Shown here piece after piece: positions 1-8,217 of a stretch of 64,000 nt of DNA (position 1 is the first letter of the stretch; every line of letters begins with the position of its first letter). This DNA is from Eubacteriaceae bacterium (lineage in GTDB: Bacteria > Bacillota > Clostridia > Peptostreptococcales > Anaerovoracaceae), in NCBI GenBank assembly GCA_902362805.1, contig CABIXY010000002.1, positions 372,001-436,000 on the forward strand. The letters are read 5' to 3'. The notes beneath the pieces were generated by a model that ran no database searches, had not been told where the DNA came from, and saw nothing but the letters and a program-made list of their open reading frames with translations. Made by a program: the position numbers and the translations under genes.

Positions 1-1
1 G

Positions 2-844
2 GGGGTCTATTCAGAATGCTTAGACTTGAAAGACTGCCTGATGAGAAGGCCTGGAAAAGAAATTGAAAATTTTGATTGGCAGGCAGTCAGATTTTTTTCC
101 CCAATAGATTCGGAAAAATTTCGAAATCAGCATGATAAGCTAGCACAAATTTATAGGGATCATGGCGTAAGAGTCCATTATGTAGAGGAGCAGAGAGAAG
201 ACAGACCTAATGCAATATTTTGCAGAGATCTTTGCTTTATGACACCTGAAGGTGCTATTGTAACACGTCCTGGACTTGCGGCGAGACGAGGAGAAGAGAG
301 ATATGTTGCACAGCAGCTGGCAAAACTAGGCGTTCCTATCATTCGTACAATTAACGGTGATGCGAGATTTGAAGGCGCTAATGCAATGTGGGTGGATAGG
401 CATACGTGTATTATTTCAACGGGCGGCAGAACAAATCGTCAGGGAGCAGAGCAGGTTGAACATGAACTTCGAAAGATGGGTGTAGACAATATTATTTGGA
501 TGCAGATTCCGTATGGACATGCTCATATTGATGGTCTTTTAAATTTTGCAAGTGAAGATACTGCTATGATTTTTTCGGCACAGGTTCCATATGACGTATG
601 TGATGCACTTAAGAAAAAAGGTATTAAATTATTAGAGTGTCCATCTAGAACTGAGGCAAAGTTCACTGCAGCAATTAATTTTGTCGCACTGAAACCAGGT
701 TTAATCGTCCAATGCGAAGGAAATCCTAGATCAAGAGAAGTATTGGAGAAAGCTGGAATTAAAGTTATTCCTATTGATTTTTCTGAAGTTCTTAAAGGTT
801 ATGGAGCAATGCACTGCTGCACGGCCTTCTTAAAGAGAGGATAA
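2..844 (+). CDS. Guanidino-group modifying enzyme (arginine deiminase / amidinotransferase superfamily), 5'-truncated by window edge
   Basis: The frame is open from base 2, and its first residues (GVYSECLDLKDCLMRRPGKE) align with residues 35-54 of the paralog at 8218, so the true start lies upstream of the window. The TTG at 26 is not the start. Visible active-site motifs of the superfamily are CRDL (Asp), FEGAN (Glu), HIDG (His and Asp) and a C-terminal HCCT (nucleophilic Cys). These enzymes hydrolyse or transfer the amidino group of arginine-like substrates through a covalent Cys-amidino intermediate. ADI has EGGD where this protein has EGAN, so citrulline formation from arginine cannot be assumed. 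It lies just upstream of an ABC importer and probably shares its operon. The exact substrate is unknown; the family call is firm. Confidence 0.85.
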   Translation, partial: GVYSECLDLKDCLMRRPGKEIENFDWQAVRFFSPIDSEKFRNQHDKLAQIYRDHGVRVHYVEEQREDRPNAIFCRDLCFMTPEGAIVTRPGLAARRGEERYVAQQLAKLGVPIIRTINGDARFEGANAMWVDRHTCIISTGGRTNRQGAEQVEHELRKMGVDNIIWMQIPYGHAHIDGLLNFASEDTAMIFSAQVPYDVCDALKKKGIKLLECPSRTEAKFTAAINFVALKPGLIVQCEGNPRSREVLEKAGIKVIPIDFSEVLKGYGAMHCCTAFLKRG

Positions 845-900
845 TGGCGCGGCAAACTATAGAATAAACTATTGCGAAAGGTTAACAATTCAAGGAGGAA

Positions 901-2502
901 ATGATGAAACTTAAGAAATTGTTCTCAATTCTACTCATGACGGTATTGGCCGTTACTATGTACACTGGTTGTGGAGGAGGTTCAGGAGAGGCGAAAGACG
1001 ATCAAACTTTGTACCTTAGATTAACTTCGCCACTTCAAAGTACGGACTGGCAGCAAACCAGTAACTTAGACGGTAATAAAATAACAAACATTCAGCTTTT
1101 TGAAGGACTCTATGGAATGGATGAGGCCTCTGGCGGATATTACAATCTTTTGGCAGAAAAAATTGATGTGAGCGATAAAGGTCGTGTATATACGATACAG
1201 TTAGTTGATGCGACATTCCAGAACGGTGAACCGTTAACAGCCAAAGATGTGGTATTCAGCTATAACTTAGCAATGAGAAACTCAAAATTTGGATATGTAA
1301 CTTCGATGATAGATAAAGTTGAGTCAAAAGACGAAAAAACGGTAGTAATCACATTAAAGTACCCATATTCTGCCATTGCGCACACATTCTTTACGATCAA
1401 AGTGATAAATCAGAAAGAATATGAGGAAATTACCGATGCTGGTCAGACTTTTGGTACCGGCCCTCATAAAGCAGGAACGGGTCCATATTACGTAAAGGAA
1501 TATGACGTATCTGCAGGTGTGAAGCTTGAAGCATATGATGATTACTGGCAAGGCGCACCAACTATTAAAGATGTAGAATATCGTGTGATTACTGATGATT
1601 CAGCAGCTGTAATTGCTTTTGAAAACGGCGAGATTGATTATTTAACGGATGCACCGCTTTCTGAATGGGATAATATTAAAAAGTCGGCTAATGATGACTG
1701 CGATTTAGTAAAGGCAAATGACATTTCTTTCTTTGCTATCAACTACAAATCAAAATCAAACGATAGCATCCTTGCAAATGAGAAGGTTAGGGAGGCCATA
1801 TTTTATGCAATAAATAAAGAAAGTATTGTTCAATCCTCGACCAATGGATTAGGAAATGTCGCTTATGAATATATGGTGCCTGAATATGTGCCGACGTCGC
1901 CAAAGGCATCAGACGGTGGATTTAAAACTTTTGATTATGATACGAAAAAAAGTCACCAGTGTCTACTTGACGCGGGATTTACAGAGGCAGAAATTAAAGC
2001 AGGTATTCCAATTGGTACAATCTTAACCTATCCTTCAGATAATTCACCAAAAGGAAAAGCTGCAGTAGTTATTCAGGATTGCTTAAAGCAGAATGGCATG
2101 ATTGCGGAAGTTGAAATAAGGGAAGCAGCTGCATGTAGTAACGACCTTTACGGTCAAAATTATGATATGTGCATCTTCTCTGATAATGGAAACTATGATT
2201 ATAACAACATTAGGCAGCAGTTACATTCTGAATCTGCTGGAATGGCTGTAGTAAGTTATAAAGACGATAAAGGAACCTTTGATTGGAAGTACATGGAGGA
2301 TCTCATAGATAAAGGCGTTGCGACAGACGATCCTGAAGAGAGATATGAAATCTATACTAAGCTTTGGAGTTATACTATGGATACAAAGACTATTTTGCCA
2401 CTATATCACAGTGCTGTTGGTATAGCATGGTCGGATAGGATTAAGGTTGATAAAATTAACCCAACTTATTACCATCTGACTGACTTTAGTTGGGCAAAGT
2501 AA
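901..2502 (+). CDS. Dipeptide/opine-type ABC transporter substrate-binding lipoprotein (SBP_bac_5 family)
   Basis: A 533-residue protein with a lipoprotein signal peptide: Lys-rich start, hydrophobic stretch and lipobox MYTGC near residue 24, so it is probably anchored outside the membrane. The body has the SBP_bac_5 layout of DppA/OppA (family-typical NGEPLTAKDVVFSY and a TGPYYVKEY strand). An AAGGAGG ribosome binding site lies at 892-898. ATG 901 and ATG 904 are both possible; spacing slightly favours 904. It heads a complete five-gene importer (901-6487) and follows a guanidino-modifying enzyme, so the ligand may be a guanidino or amino-acid conjugate rather than a plain peptide. The ligand is inferred from context, not seen. 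Confidence 0.9.
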   Translation: MMKLKKLFSILLMTVLAVTMYTGCGGGSGEAKDDQTLYLRLTSPLQSTDWQQTSNLDGNKITNIQLFEGLYGMDEASGGYYNLLAEKIDVSDKGRVYTIQLVDATFQNGEPLTAKDVVFSYNLAMRNSKFGYVTSMIDKVESKDEKTVVITLKYPYSAIAHTFFTIKVINQKEYEEITDAGQTFGTGPHKAGTGPYYVKEYDVSAGVKLEAYDDYWQGAPTIKDVEYRVITDDSAAVIAFENGEIDYLTDAPLSEWDNIKKSANDDCDLVKANDISFFAINYKSKSNDSILANEKVREAIFYAINKESIVQSSTNGLGNVAYEYMVPEYVPTSPKASDGGFKTFDYDTKKSHQCLLDAGFTEAEIKAGIPIGTILTYPSDNSPKGKAAVVIQDCLKQNGMIAEVEIREAAACSNDLYGQNYDMCIFSDNGNYDYNNIRQQLHSESAGMAVVSYKDDKGTFDWKYMEDLIDKGVATDDPEERYEIYTKLWSYTMDTKTILPLYHSAVGIAWSDRIKVDKINPTYYHLTDFSWAK

Positions 2503-2513
2503 TCGGTTTTTAG

Positions 2514-2549
2514 CAGGGATATAGTTGGACAATGCCAGCTATATCCTTG
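2514..2549 (+). promoter_or_regulatory. Intercistronic 15-bp stem-loop between binding protein and permease genes
   Basis: Arms 2514-2528 and 2535-2549 pair over 15 positions including G-U pairs, with a 6-nt loop. No long T-run follows, so it is more likely an mRNA-stabilising or attenuating hairpin that lets the binding protein be made in excess over the permeases, a common arrangement in ABC operons. Confidence 0.6.
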
Positions 2550-2637
2550 TTCTTAAAAGTGCGAGATATATATTTGGGACGGGTGAGAAAACAATATATA
2601 ATTTGCAATATAAATGCATTCTGGCAGGGAGGCAAAT

Positions 2638-3579
2638 ATGTATAAGTATGTTATAAAGAGAATACTATTCTTAATTCCGACAATTATTGGAGTAACACTC
2701 ATTATTTATTTTGTTATGAATTTGACGCCGGGAGATCCGGGAAGAGCCATTTTGGGGTCGGGTGTTTCTCAGGCGGACGTAGATGCATATAATCATGCAA
2801 TCGGTTACGATCTTCCTTTTTTACAAAAGTTTTTTCATTATTTGGGGAATATGTTTTTCCATGGCGACTTTGGTATTTCCTATGTAACGAAACAGCCAGT
2901 CTTTTATGAAATCTGGCCGCGATATATTACTACAATACAGTTGGCATTTATGGGTATGCTTGTTTCAACTGTAATTGGAATTCCTTTGGGAATATATGCA
3001 GCTGTTAAACAATACTCAGCATCAGATACGGTGGCATCCCTTACTTCTTTTTTGCTCGCTGCAGTACCTACGTTTGTATTAGGGCTAGTTCTGTTATATT
3101 TCTTTGCACTTAAGTTGAATTGGCTGCCCTCATATGGAATTCCGGATTGGACAGGATACATTATGCCAACATTAGCAATATCGATTCCGATTGCCGCACA
3201 GAATTTTCGCTTTACAAAATCATCAATGCTAGATGCAATCCATCAGGATTATGTTCGTACAGCAAGAGCCAAAGGGGCAACCGAGAAAGTCGTTATTTGG
3301 AAGCATGTTTTAAAGAATGCATTACTTCCAGTAATCACCCAAATCGGCTTAAATTTAGGACTGCTTCTTTGCGGAGCCGTAGTCGCAGAGCAACTGTTCT
3401 CTATCCAAGGCATAGGAAGTCTTATTGTTGCGAGAATTACACTGAAGGATGAACCTGTTATTATTGCCGGTACAATTTTAATATCAATTTGTTTTACCAT
3501 TGTCATGTTATTGGTTGACATTATCTATGCGTTTATTGACCCTAGGATCAGAGCGAAATATACCAAAAAGAGAGGGTAA
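2638..3579 (+). CDS. ABC transporter permease, DppB/OppB type
   Basis: A 313-residue inner-membrane permease of the binding-protein-dependent dipeptide family. The start ATG 2638 is chosen because GGGAGG lies 8 bases before it; an in-frame ATG at 2614 has no ribosome binding site. The N-terminus has the DppB pattern (YVIKRILFLIPTIIGV then MNLTPGDPG), about six hydrophobic segments follow, and the EAA-like cytoplasmic loop reads DYVRTARAKGATEKVV near residue 205. It pairs with the next permease to form the channel and docks with the two ATPases downstream. Confidence 0.92.
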   Translation: MYKYVIKRILFLIPTIIGVTLIIYFVMNLTPGDPGRAILGSGVSQADVDAYNHAIGYDLPFLQKFFHYLGNMFFHGDFGISYVTKQPVFYEIWPRYITTIQLAFMGMLVSTVIGIPLGIYAAVKQYSASDTVASLTSFLLAAVPTFVLGLVLLYFFALKLNWLPSYGIPDWTGYIMPTLAISIPIAAQNFRFTKSSMLDAIHQDYVRTARAKGATEKVVIWKHVLKNALLPVITQIGLNLGLLLCGAVVAEQLFSIQGIGSLIVARITLKDEPVIIAGTILISICFTIVMLLVDIIYAFIDPRIRAKYTKKRG

Positions 3580-3583
3580 GAAC

Positions 3584-4474
3584 ATGATGAAAAAAAATCG
3601 TTTAGAACGAAATAGCAATAGCTATCAAAAACAGAGTAATGTAAAAGAAGTCTGGAGACGTTTGAGAAAAAATAAGGGAGCGATGGTAGGACTGGTGATG
3701 TTGGTAATTATGGCGGCTGTTTTGATAGCGGCACCTCTATTTGTTTCCTATAGCTCTGCTGTAGGCCAAGATTTTTCATTGGTATTAGCCAAACCCAGCA
3801 AAGAACATATTTTCGGAAATGACGGATATGGCAGAGATATTTTTGCCAGAATCATCTATGGCGGAAGAACATCCATCGGAATTGCGCTTTTAGCAACGGC
3901 AGCTTCCTGCATCGTCGGGACGATTCTAGGAGCAATGGCTGGATATTTTGGCAGAACTGTTGATAATGTAATTATGCGTTCTTTGGATATTTTCATGTCA
4001 GTACCAGATATTCTATTTACGATGGCGGTAGTATATGCGTTGGGTGCATCATTCTTTAATTTAATCGTAGCGTTAACCTTAGCATATTTTACAAATTATG
4101 TCCGGCTTGTTCGATCTGAAGTTTTAACACTATCAGAGCAGGATTATGTGGAAGCCTCAACAGCAGGAGGAGCTACCAGCATGAGAATTATTTTGTCCCA
4201 CATTATACCAAATTCAATTGGTGTTATTATCGTGAATACAACTATGAATGTAGCAAAAATTATTCTTTATGAGTCAACACTGAGTTTTTTGGGATTAGGC
4301 ATGCCTTCTCCTCAGCCTGAATGGGGACAGATGCTCTCAGAATCTCGTGAGTTTATGAGAAACGCACCGCATTTAATGATATTTCCTGCTTTGGCAATTG
4401 TAATCACGGCATGTTCGATAAATCTAGTTGGAGATGGTCTGCGTGATTCTTTGGATCCACACCTTAAATCCTAA
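3584..4474 (+). CDS. ABC transporter permease, DppC/OppC type
   Basis: A 296-residue second permease. ATG 3584 follows the upstream stop by four bases, with an AGAGGG ribosome binding site inside the preceding codons; upstream in-frame starts overlap dppB-like coding sequence and are not needed. Features are a cytoplasmic N-terminus with a basic patch, a first membrane segment near residues 28-50, the family sequence HIFGNDGYGRDIFAR, and the EAA loop DYVEASTAGGATSMRII. The C-terminus GDGLRDSLDPHL is typical of DppC. It acts with the neighbouring permease as the heterodimeric pore. Confidence 0.92.
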   Translation: MMKKNRLERNSNSYQKQSNVKEVWRRLRKNKGAMVGLVMLVIMAAVLIAAPLFVSYSSAVGQDFSLVLAKPSKEHIFGNDGYGRDIFARIIYGGRTSIGIALLATAASCIVGTILGAMAGYFGRTVDNVIMRSLDIFMSVPDILFTMAVVYALGASFFNLIVALTLAYFTNYVRLVRSEVLTLSEQDYVEASTAGGATSMRIILSHIIPNSIGVIIVNTTMNVAKIILYESTLSFLGLGMPSPQPEWGQMLSESREFMRNAPHLMIFPALAIVITACSINLVGDGLRDSLDPHLKS

Positions 4475-4496
4475 ATTAGAGAGAAGAGGAATAAAA

Positions 4497-5510
4497 ATGG
4501 AAGACTTAAAAAGAAATGATTCAATACTGGAAATTAATGATTTATCAGTTGTTTACAAAACAGATTTGGAAACGGTAGAGGCCGTAAACGATATTAGTTT
4601 AAAAATTGAAAAGGGTAAGACTTGTGGACTTGTTGGGGAAACCGGAGCGGGTAAGACAACGACTGCTTTAAGTATTTTACGGCTGCTGCCAGAGAACACG
4701 GGACGAGTTCTCAGTGGAGAAATTAAATTTAATGGGAATAATCTTTTGAAATTAACCGAAGATGAGATGAGAAATATTCGCGGAAATTATATTTCTATGG
4801 TTTTTCAAGATCCGATGTCCGCATTAAATCCCGTCTATACGGTTGGAGAGCAGATTGGCGAAGCAATTAAACTTCACAATTCTGATCTTTCTAAAGAGGA
4901 AGTGGAAAAACATGTAGATGAAATGCTAAATCTAGTCGGAATCGTTCCATCAAGAAAAGTTGAATATCCACACCAATTTTCTGGCGGAATGAAACAAAGA
5001 GTGGTCATTGCAATTGCTTTATGCTGTGAACCAAGTTTACTTATTGCTGATGAACCGACAACTGCATTGGACGTTACGATTCAGGCTCAAGTTTTAGCGA
5101 TGATCGCGGAGTTGAGAGAACGTCTTGGCACATCAATGCTTATGATAACACATGACCTGGGAATTGTTGCTAAAATATGTGATAATGTTTGCATTATGTA
5201 TGCGGGAAAAATAGTAGAGGCAGGAACTGTAGAAGACATATTTCGTGAGGGCAAACATCATCCGTATACAAAGGGACTGTTTGGTTCTATCCCAAACTTA
5301 AAGACAAAATCCAAGCGATTAAAACCAATAGCAGGGTTGATGCCGGATCCGACGGATTTACCCAAAGGCTGCGAATTTGCACCCAGATGTGAAAGGTGTG
5401 AAGAAATTTGCCAAACCGTGAAACCTGAGATCTATGTAAATGGAACTCATAAAATTTATTGTCATCTTTATAAAAAAAGTAGGAATGCTGCTTATGACAG
5501 GGAGGAGTGA
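4497..5510 (+). CDS. ABC transporter ATP-binding protein, DppD/OppD type
   Basis: A 337-residue ATPase. ATG 4497 is preferred (AGAGGA at 4484-4489) over an in-frame ATG at 4428 inside the permease gene. Motifs in order are Walker A GETGAGKTT, Q-loop VFQDPMSALNP, signature FSGGMKQR, Walker B LLIADEPT, and the H-loop in MITHDLG. The C-terminal oligopeptide-transporter extension carries the cysteines of CEFAPRCERC. Its stop overlaps the ribosome binding site of the next ATPase, so the two are translationally close-coupled. It powers import with the following gene. Confidence 0.93.
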   Translation: MEDLKRNDSILEINDLSVVYKTDLETVEAVNDISLKIEKGKTCGLVGETGAGKTTTALSILRLLPENTGRVLSGEIKFNGNNLLKLTEDEMRNIRGNYISMVFQDPMSALNPVYTVGEQIGEAIKLHNSDLSKEEVEKHVDEMLNLVGIVPSRKVEYPHQFSGGMKQRVVIAIALCCEPSLLIADEPTTALDVTIQAQVLAMIAELRERLGTSMLMITHDLGIVAKICDNVCIMYAGKIVEAGTVEDIFREGKHHPYTKGLFGSIPNLKTKSKRLKPIAGLMPDPTDLPKGCEFAPRCERCEEICQTVKPEIYVNGTHKIYCHLYKKSRNAAYDREE

Positions 5511-5515
5511 GACAG

Positions 5516-6487
5516 ATGGGCAATGACAAAAGAATTCCGTTAATAGAAACAAAAAATCTCAAAAAGTATTTCAAAACTGGTTCAGGAATGCTTCATGCTG
5601 TTGACTCCATTAATATAAAACTATTTCAAGGCGAAACCATAGGCATAGTAGGTGAATCCGGCTGTGGGAAATCGACACTAGGAAGAACAATTTTAAAACT
5701 GATCGATCCTACAGAGGGAGAGGTGCTTTTTAACGGACAAGATATTAGCAACTATAATACTAGGAAAATGCGCCCTTTGAGGAAAGAAATGCAGATTATC
5801 TTTCAAGACCCTTATTCTAGTTTGGATCCTAGAAAGTCAGTTATCGATATCATTTCAGAATATATGCTGATTCAAAAAACCTTAAAAAGCCGTAAAGAAG
5901 CATATAATCATGCTGCGGAACTAATGGATCTTGTTGGACTAGCAAGAAGATACGCGGATGCTTATCCGCACGAATTAGATGGTGGTCGCCGCCAACGCAT
6001 AGGGATCGCAAGAGCATTATCTTTGAATCCCAAGTTTATTGTCTGCGATGAACCTGTATCGGCGCTGGATGTTTCAATACAGGCACAAATTTTGAACCTG
6101 CTAATGGACATACAGGACGAACTGAATTTGTCCTATATGTTTGTTACACATGATTTGTCAGTAGTAAAACACATATCTGACAATATTATGGTAATGTATC
6201 TAGGGGTATGTGTTGAATTTGCAACCTCTGATGACTTATTTGAGAACCCGCTTCATCCTTATACGCAGGTCCTTTTGGATGCAATACCCGAGCCTTCCCT
6301 AGATAAACGAGACCAACCCTTTAAATTGATAAAAGGAGAAGTTTCAAGTCCTATAGATCCAAAACCAGGATGCCGGTTTGCAAGCAGATGCGAACACTGT
6401 ATGCCTCAGTGTATGGAAGAAGCCCCTGAATATGTAGAAACGTTGCCCGGGCATTTTGTTGCATGCTATATGGTTAATGAAAAATAA
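5516..6487 (+). CDS. ABC transporter ATP-binding protein, DppF/OppF type
   Basis: A 323-residue partner ATPase. ATG 5516 sits 10 bases after GGAGG at 5501-5505; a GTG at 5507 is too close to that site. It has Walker A GESGCGKST, Q-loop IIFQDPYSSLDPR, Walker B FIVCDEPVSALD and C-terminal CRFASRCEHC. The signature is ELDGGRRQR, with Asp in place of the usual Ser of SGGQ, a noticeable deviation. In a heteromeric ABC pair one degenerate signature is tolerated. It is the last gene of the importer and is followed by a terminator. Confidence 0.92.
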   Translation: MGNDKRIPLIETKNLKKYFKTGSGMLHAVDSINIKLFQGETIGIVGESGCGKSTLGRTILKLIDPTEGEVLFNGQDISNYNTRKMRPLRKEMQIIFQDPYSSLDPRKSVIDIISEYMLIQKTLKSRKEAYNHAAELMDLVGLARRYADAYPHELDGGRRQRIGIARALSLNPKFIVCDEPVSALDVSIQAQILNLLMDIQDELNLSYMFVTHDLSVVKHISDNIMVMYLGVCVEFATSDDLFENPLHPYTQVLLDAIPEPSLDKRDQPFKLIKGEVSSPIDPKPGCRFASRCEHCMPQCMEEAPEYVETLPGHFVACYMVNEK

Positions 6488-6517
6488 ATATGGATGTTCT
6501 TAAATGTTAAAATCATA

Positions 6518-6572
6518 AAATGGCTATGGAAACTTGAAAATATTTTAATGAAAGGGTTTATAGCCATTTTTT
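6518..6572 (+). terminator. Rho-independent terminator after importer operon
   Basis: Arms 6518-6528 and 6560-6570 (AAAATGGCTAT / ATAGCCATTTT) are perfectly complementary and end in a T-run. The loop is long (31 nt) and AT-rich. Confidence 0.65.
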
Positions 6573-6599
6573 GGTGGGAAGATCTTGAGTTTTAGGCAA

Positions 6600-6628
6600 T
6601 TAACAAATGCCAATTTATGTGTTATCAT
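6600..6628 (+). promoter_or_regulatory. Sigma-A-type promoter for the RocR-like activator
   Basis: TTAACA at 6600-6605, a 17-bp spacer, and TATCAT at 6623-6628 lie 28 bp before the start codon. This suggests the activator is made from a housekeeping promoter while its target uses sigma-54. Confidence 0.5.
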
Positions 6629-6656
6629 TTATATAAAATAGCATGGAGGGGCGAAT

Positions 6657-8039
6657 ATGATTAGAAGATGTGTTGAACAAATTTTAAACTTATATAATTT
6701 TATTGACGGCATAATGGTTACAGACGCTAAAGGCCGCATAGAGTTTTACCAGACTTTCCGGCCGGATCTTAACGATCTGAAAGGGGAAAAGGTAATCGGA
6801 AGAAATTTGTTTGATATATATCCGACATTAGAACGAGCAAATAGCACAATTTTCAAAGTTTTGGAAACCGGCAAGCCGATATTTAACCAATTTCAGGAAA
6901 TCCCAACATATACGGGGAAAATCATTCGATCTTTAAATTCAACATTGCCGCTGACAGATGGAGAGAAAATCATTGGCGCAGTAGATATTTCCAGATATAT
7001 CGATACACCTTATGCGAGGGAAGGAATCGTTTTATCCCCAAAGGAAACCAAAAAAAGCAATTTGTATTCCGTAGAAGATATCATATCCAATTCTCCTCAA
7101 ATGGATATGGTGAAAGAAAAAATTCGTAAAATAGCAAATACAGATTCATCGGTATTGATATGTGGCGAGACGGGTACAGGTAAGGAATTGGTTGCACAAT
7201 CTCTGCATACGTGCAGCAACAGAAAGAATAAAAAGTTTGTATCGCAAAACTGTGCTGCAATTCCGGCAACTTTGCTGGAAAGCATTCTGTTTGGAACCAC
7301 AAAAGGAAGTTTCACGGGAGCTGAAGATAAGGCTGGGGTTTTTGAAGTGGCAAACGGGGGCACTATCTTTTTAGATGAAATTAATTCTATGGATATGAAT
7401 GTCCAGGCGAAGATCTTAAAAGCAATAGAAGAAAAGCAAATAAAGAGAATTGGCGGGATAGAACCCATTTCAATCGATATAAAAATCATATCTGCAACGA
7501 ATGAGGACCCTATTGAATGTGTAAAAAATAAAACGATGAGGGAGGATTTGTTCTATCGTTTAAGTGTAGTGCAAATCAATATCCCGCCATTAAGAGAACG
7601 TCAAAATGATTTGTTTTATTTGGTGCATCATTTTATTGATGAATATAACAAAATGATGAATAGAAACATTATTGGCATTGATGAGAGTGTAGAAAACCTA
7701 TTCAAAAAGTATAACTGGCCAGGAAATGTCAGGGAAGTCAAAAATGTAATTGAAGGGGCGTTTAACATTGCAAGCGCCAAATTCATTCAACTGAAAGATT
7801 TGCCAGAATACTTACCGCAGGTTATCCAGAAAGAAAGAAACTACAGCAATGGCGAAACGGATGTAGACTTTGAGGCTCCCCTGTTTTCGTTAAAAACAGC
7901 AGTTGAGGATTATGAGAAAAAAATTATTGAGAAGGCCATTGACAAAACTGGAAGTTATGTTCTAGCTGCACAAAAATTAAAAGTTACGAAGCAGGCTCTG
8001 AATTATAAATTAAACAAATATCATATTACTAAAGAATAA
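6657..8039 (+). CDS. RocR-like sigma-54-dependent transcriptional activator (PAS, AAA+, Fis HTH)
   Basis: A 460-residue enhancer-binding protein, the same length class as Bacillus RocR, the activator of arginine catabolism. An N-terminal PAS-like sensor occupies about residues 8-115. The AAA+ domain has Walker A GETGTGKE (about 170), the sigma-54 contact loop GSFTGAED (about 220), Walker B GGTIFLDEI and sensor residues in FYRLSVVQINIPPLRER. A C-terminal Fis-type helix-turn-helix reads VLAAQKLKVTKQALNYK. The ribosome binding site GGAGGGG precedes ATG 6657. It lies between two guanidino-enzyme operons, the second with a clear -24/-12 promoter, so it most likely activates that promoter in response to the substrate or a product. 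The effector is unknown. Confidence 0.9.
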   Translation: MIRRCVEQILNLYNFIDGIMVTDAKGRIEFYQTFRPDLNDLKGEKVIGRNLFDIYPTLERANSTIFKVLETGKPIFNQFQEIPTYTGKIIRSLNSTLPLTDGEKIIGAVDISRYIDTPYAREGIVLSPKETKKSNLYSVEDIISNSPQMDMVKEKIRKIANTDSSVLICGETGTGKELVAQSLHTCSNRKNKKFVSQNCAAIPATLLESILFGTTKGSFTGAEDKAGVFEVANGGTIFLDEINSMDMNVQAKILKAIEEKQIKRIGGIEPISIDIKIISATNEDPIECVKNKTMREDLFYRLSVVQINIPPLRERQNDLFYLVHHFIDEYNKMMNRNIIGIDESVENLFKKYNWPGNVREVKNVIEGAFNIASAKFIQLKDLPEYLPQVIQKERNYSNGETDVDFEAPLFSLKTAVEDYEKKIIEKAIDKTGSYVLAAQKLKVTKQALNYKLNKYHITKE

Positions 8040-8051
8040 AGGCAGTAAAAG

Positions 8052-8098
8052 AAAAGGGAAAGGGTAAAAAAATAATTTTTACCCTTTCCCTTTTTAAT
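8052..8098 (+). terminator. Rho-independent terminator after activator gene
   Basis: A near-perfect 19-bp inverted repeat (8052-8070 with 8076-8094) rich in A/T at its base and followed by T's. It may work in both directions. Confidence 0.8.
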
Positions 8099-8100
8099 TT

Positions 8101-8133
8101 AGCTTCAACAAAAAAACAGGGGTTTTTTAAGCT
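8101..8133. promoter_or_regulatory. Candidate activator-binding inverted repeat upstream of sigma-54 promoter
   Basis: Nested inverted repeats AGCTT/AAGCT (8101-8105, 8129-8133) and AAAAAAC/GTTTTTT (8111-8117, 8122-8128) lie about 30-60 bp upstream of the -24 box, where an enhancer site for a RocR-like activator could sit. Position and symmetry are seen; the function is inferred. Confidence 0.35.
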
Positions 8134-8161
8134 ATTTTGAGGAAAAAATCACGGTTTTATA

Positions 8162-8177
8162 TGGCACAACTTTTGCT
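8162..8177 (+). promoter_or_regulatory. Sigma-54 (-24/-12) promoter
   Basis: TGGCAC at 8162-8167 and TTGCT at 8173-8177 match the sigma-54 consensus, with exactly 10 bp between the invariant GG (8163-8164) and GC (8175-8176). It is 40 bp upstream of the start codon of the second guanidino-enzyme gene and just after the gene for a sigma-54 activator. Confidence 0.88.
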
Positions 8178-8217
8178 TGAATTATTAGTAAAGTTTATCA
8201 AGCGGAAGGAGATCGAA

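Noticed and set aside
8137..8217. N-terminal extension of the second guanidino-enzyme gene
   Set aside because: The extra codons include the sigma-54 promoter itself, so they cannot be in the mRNA made from it.
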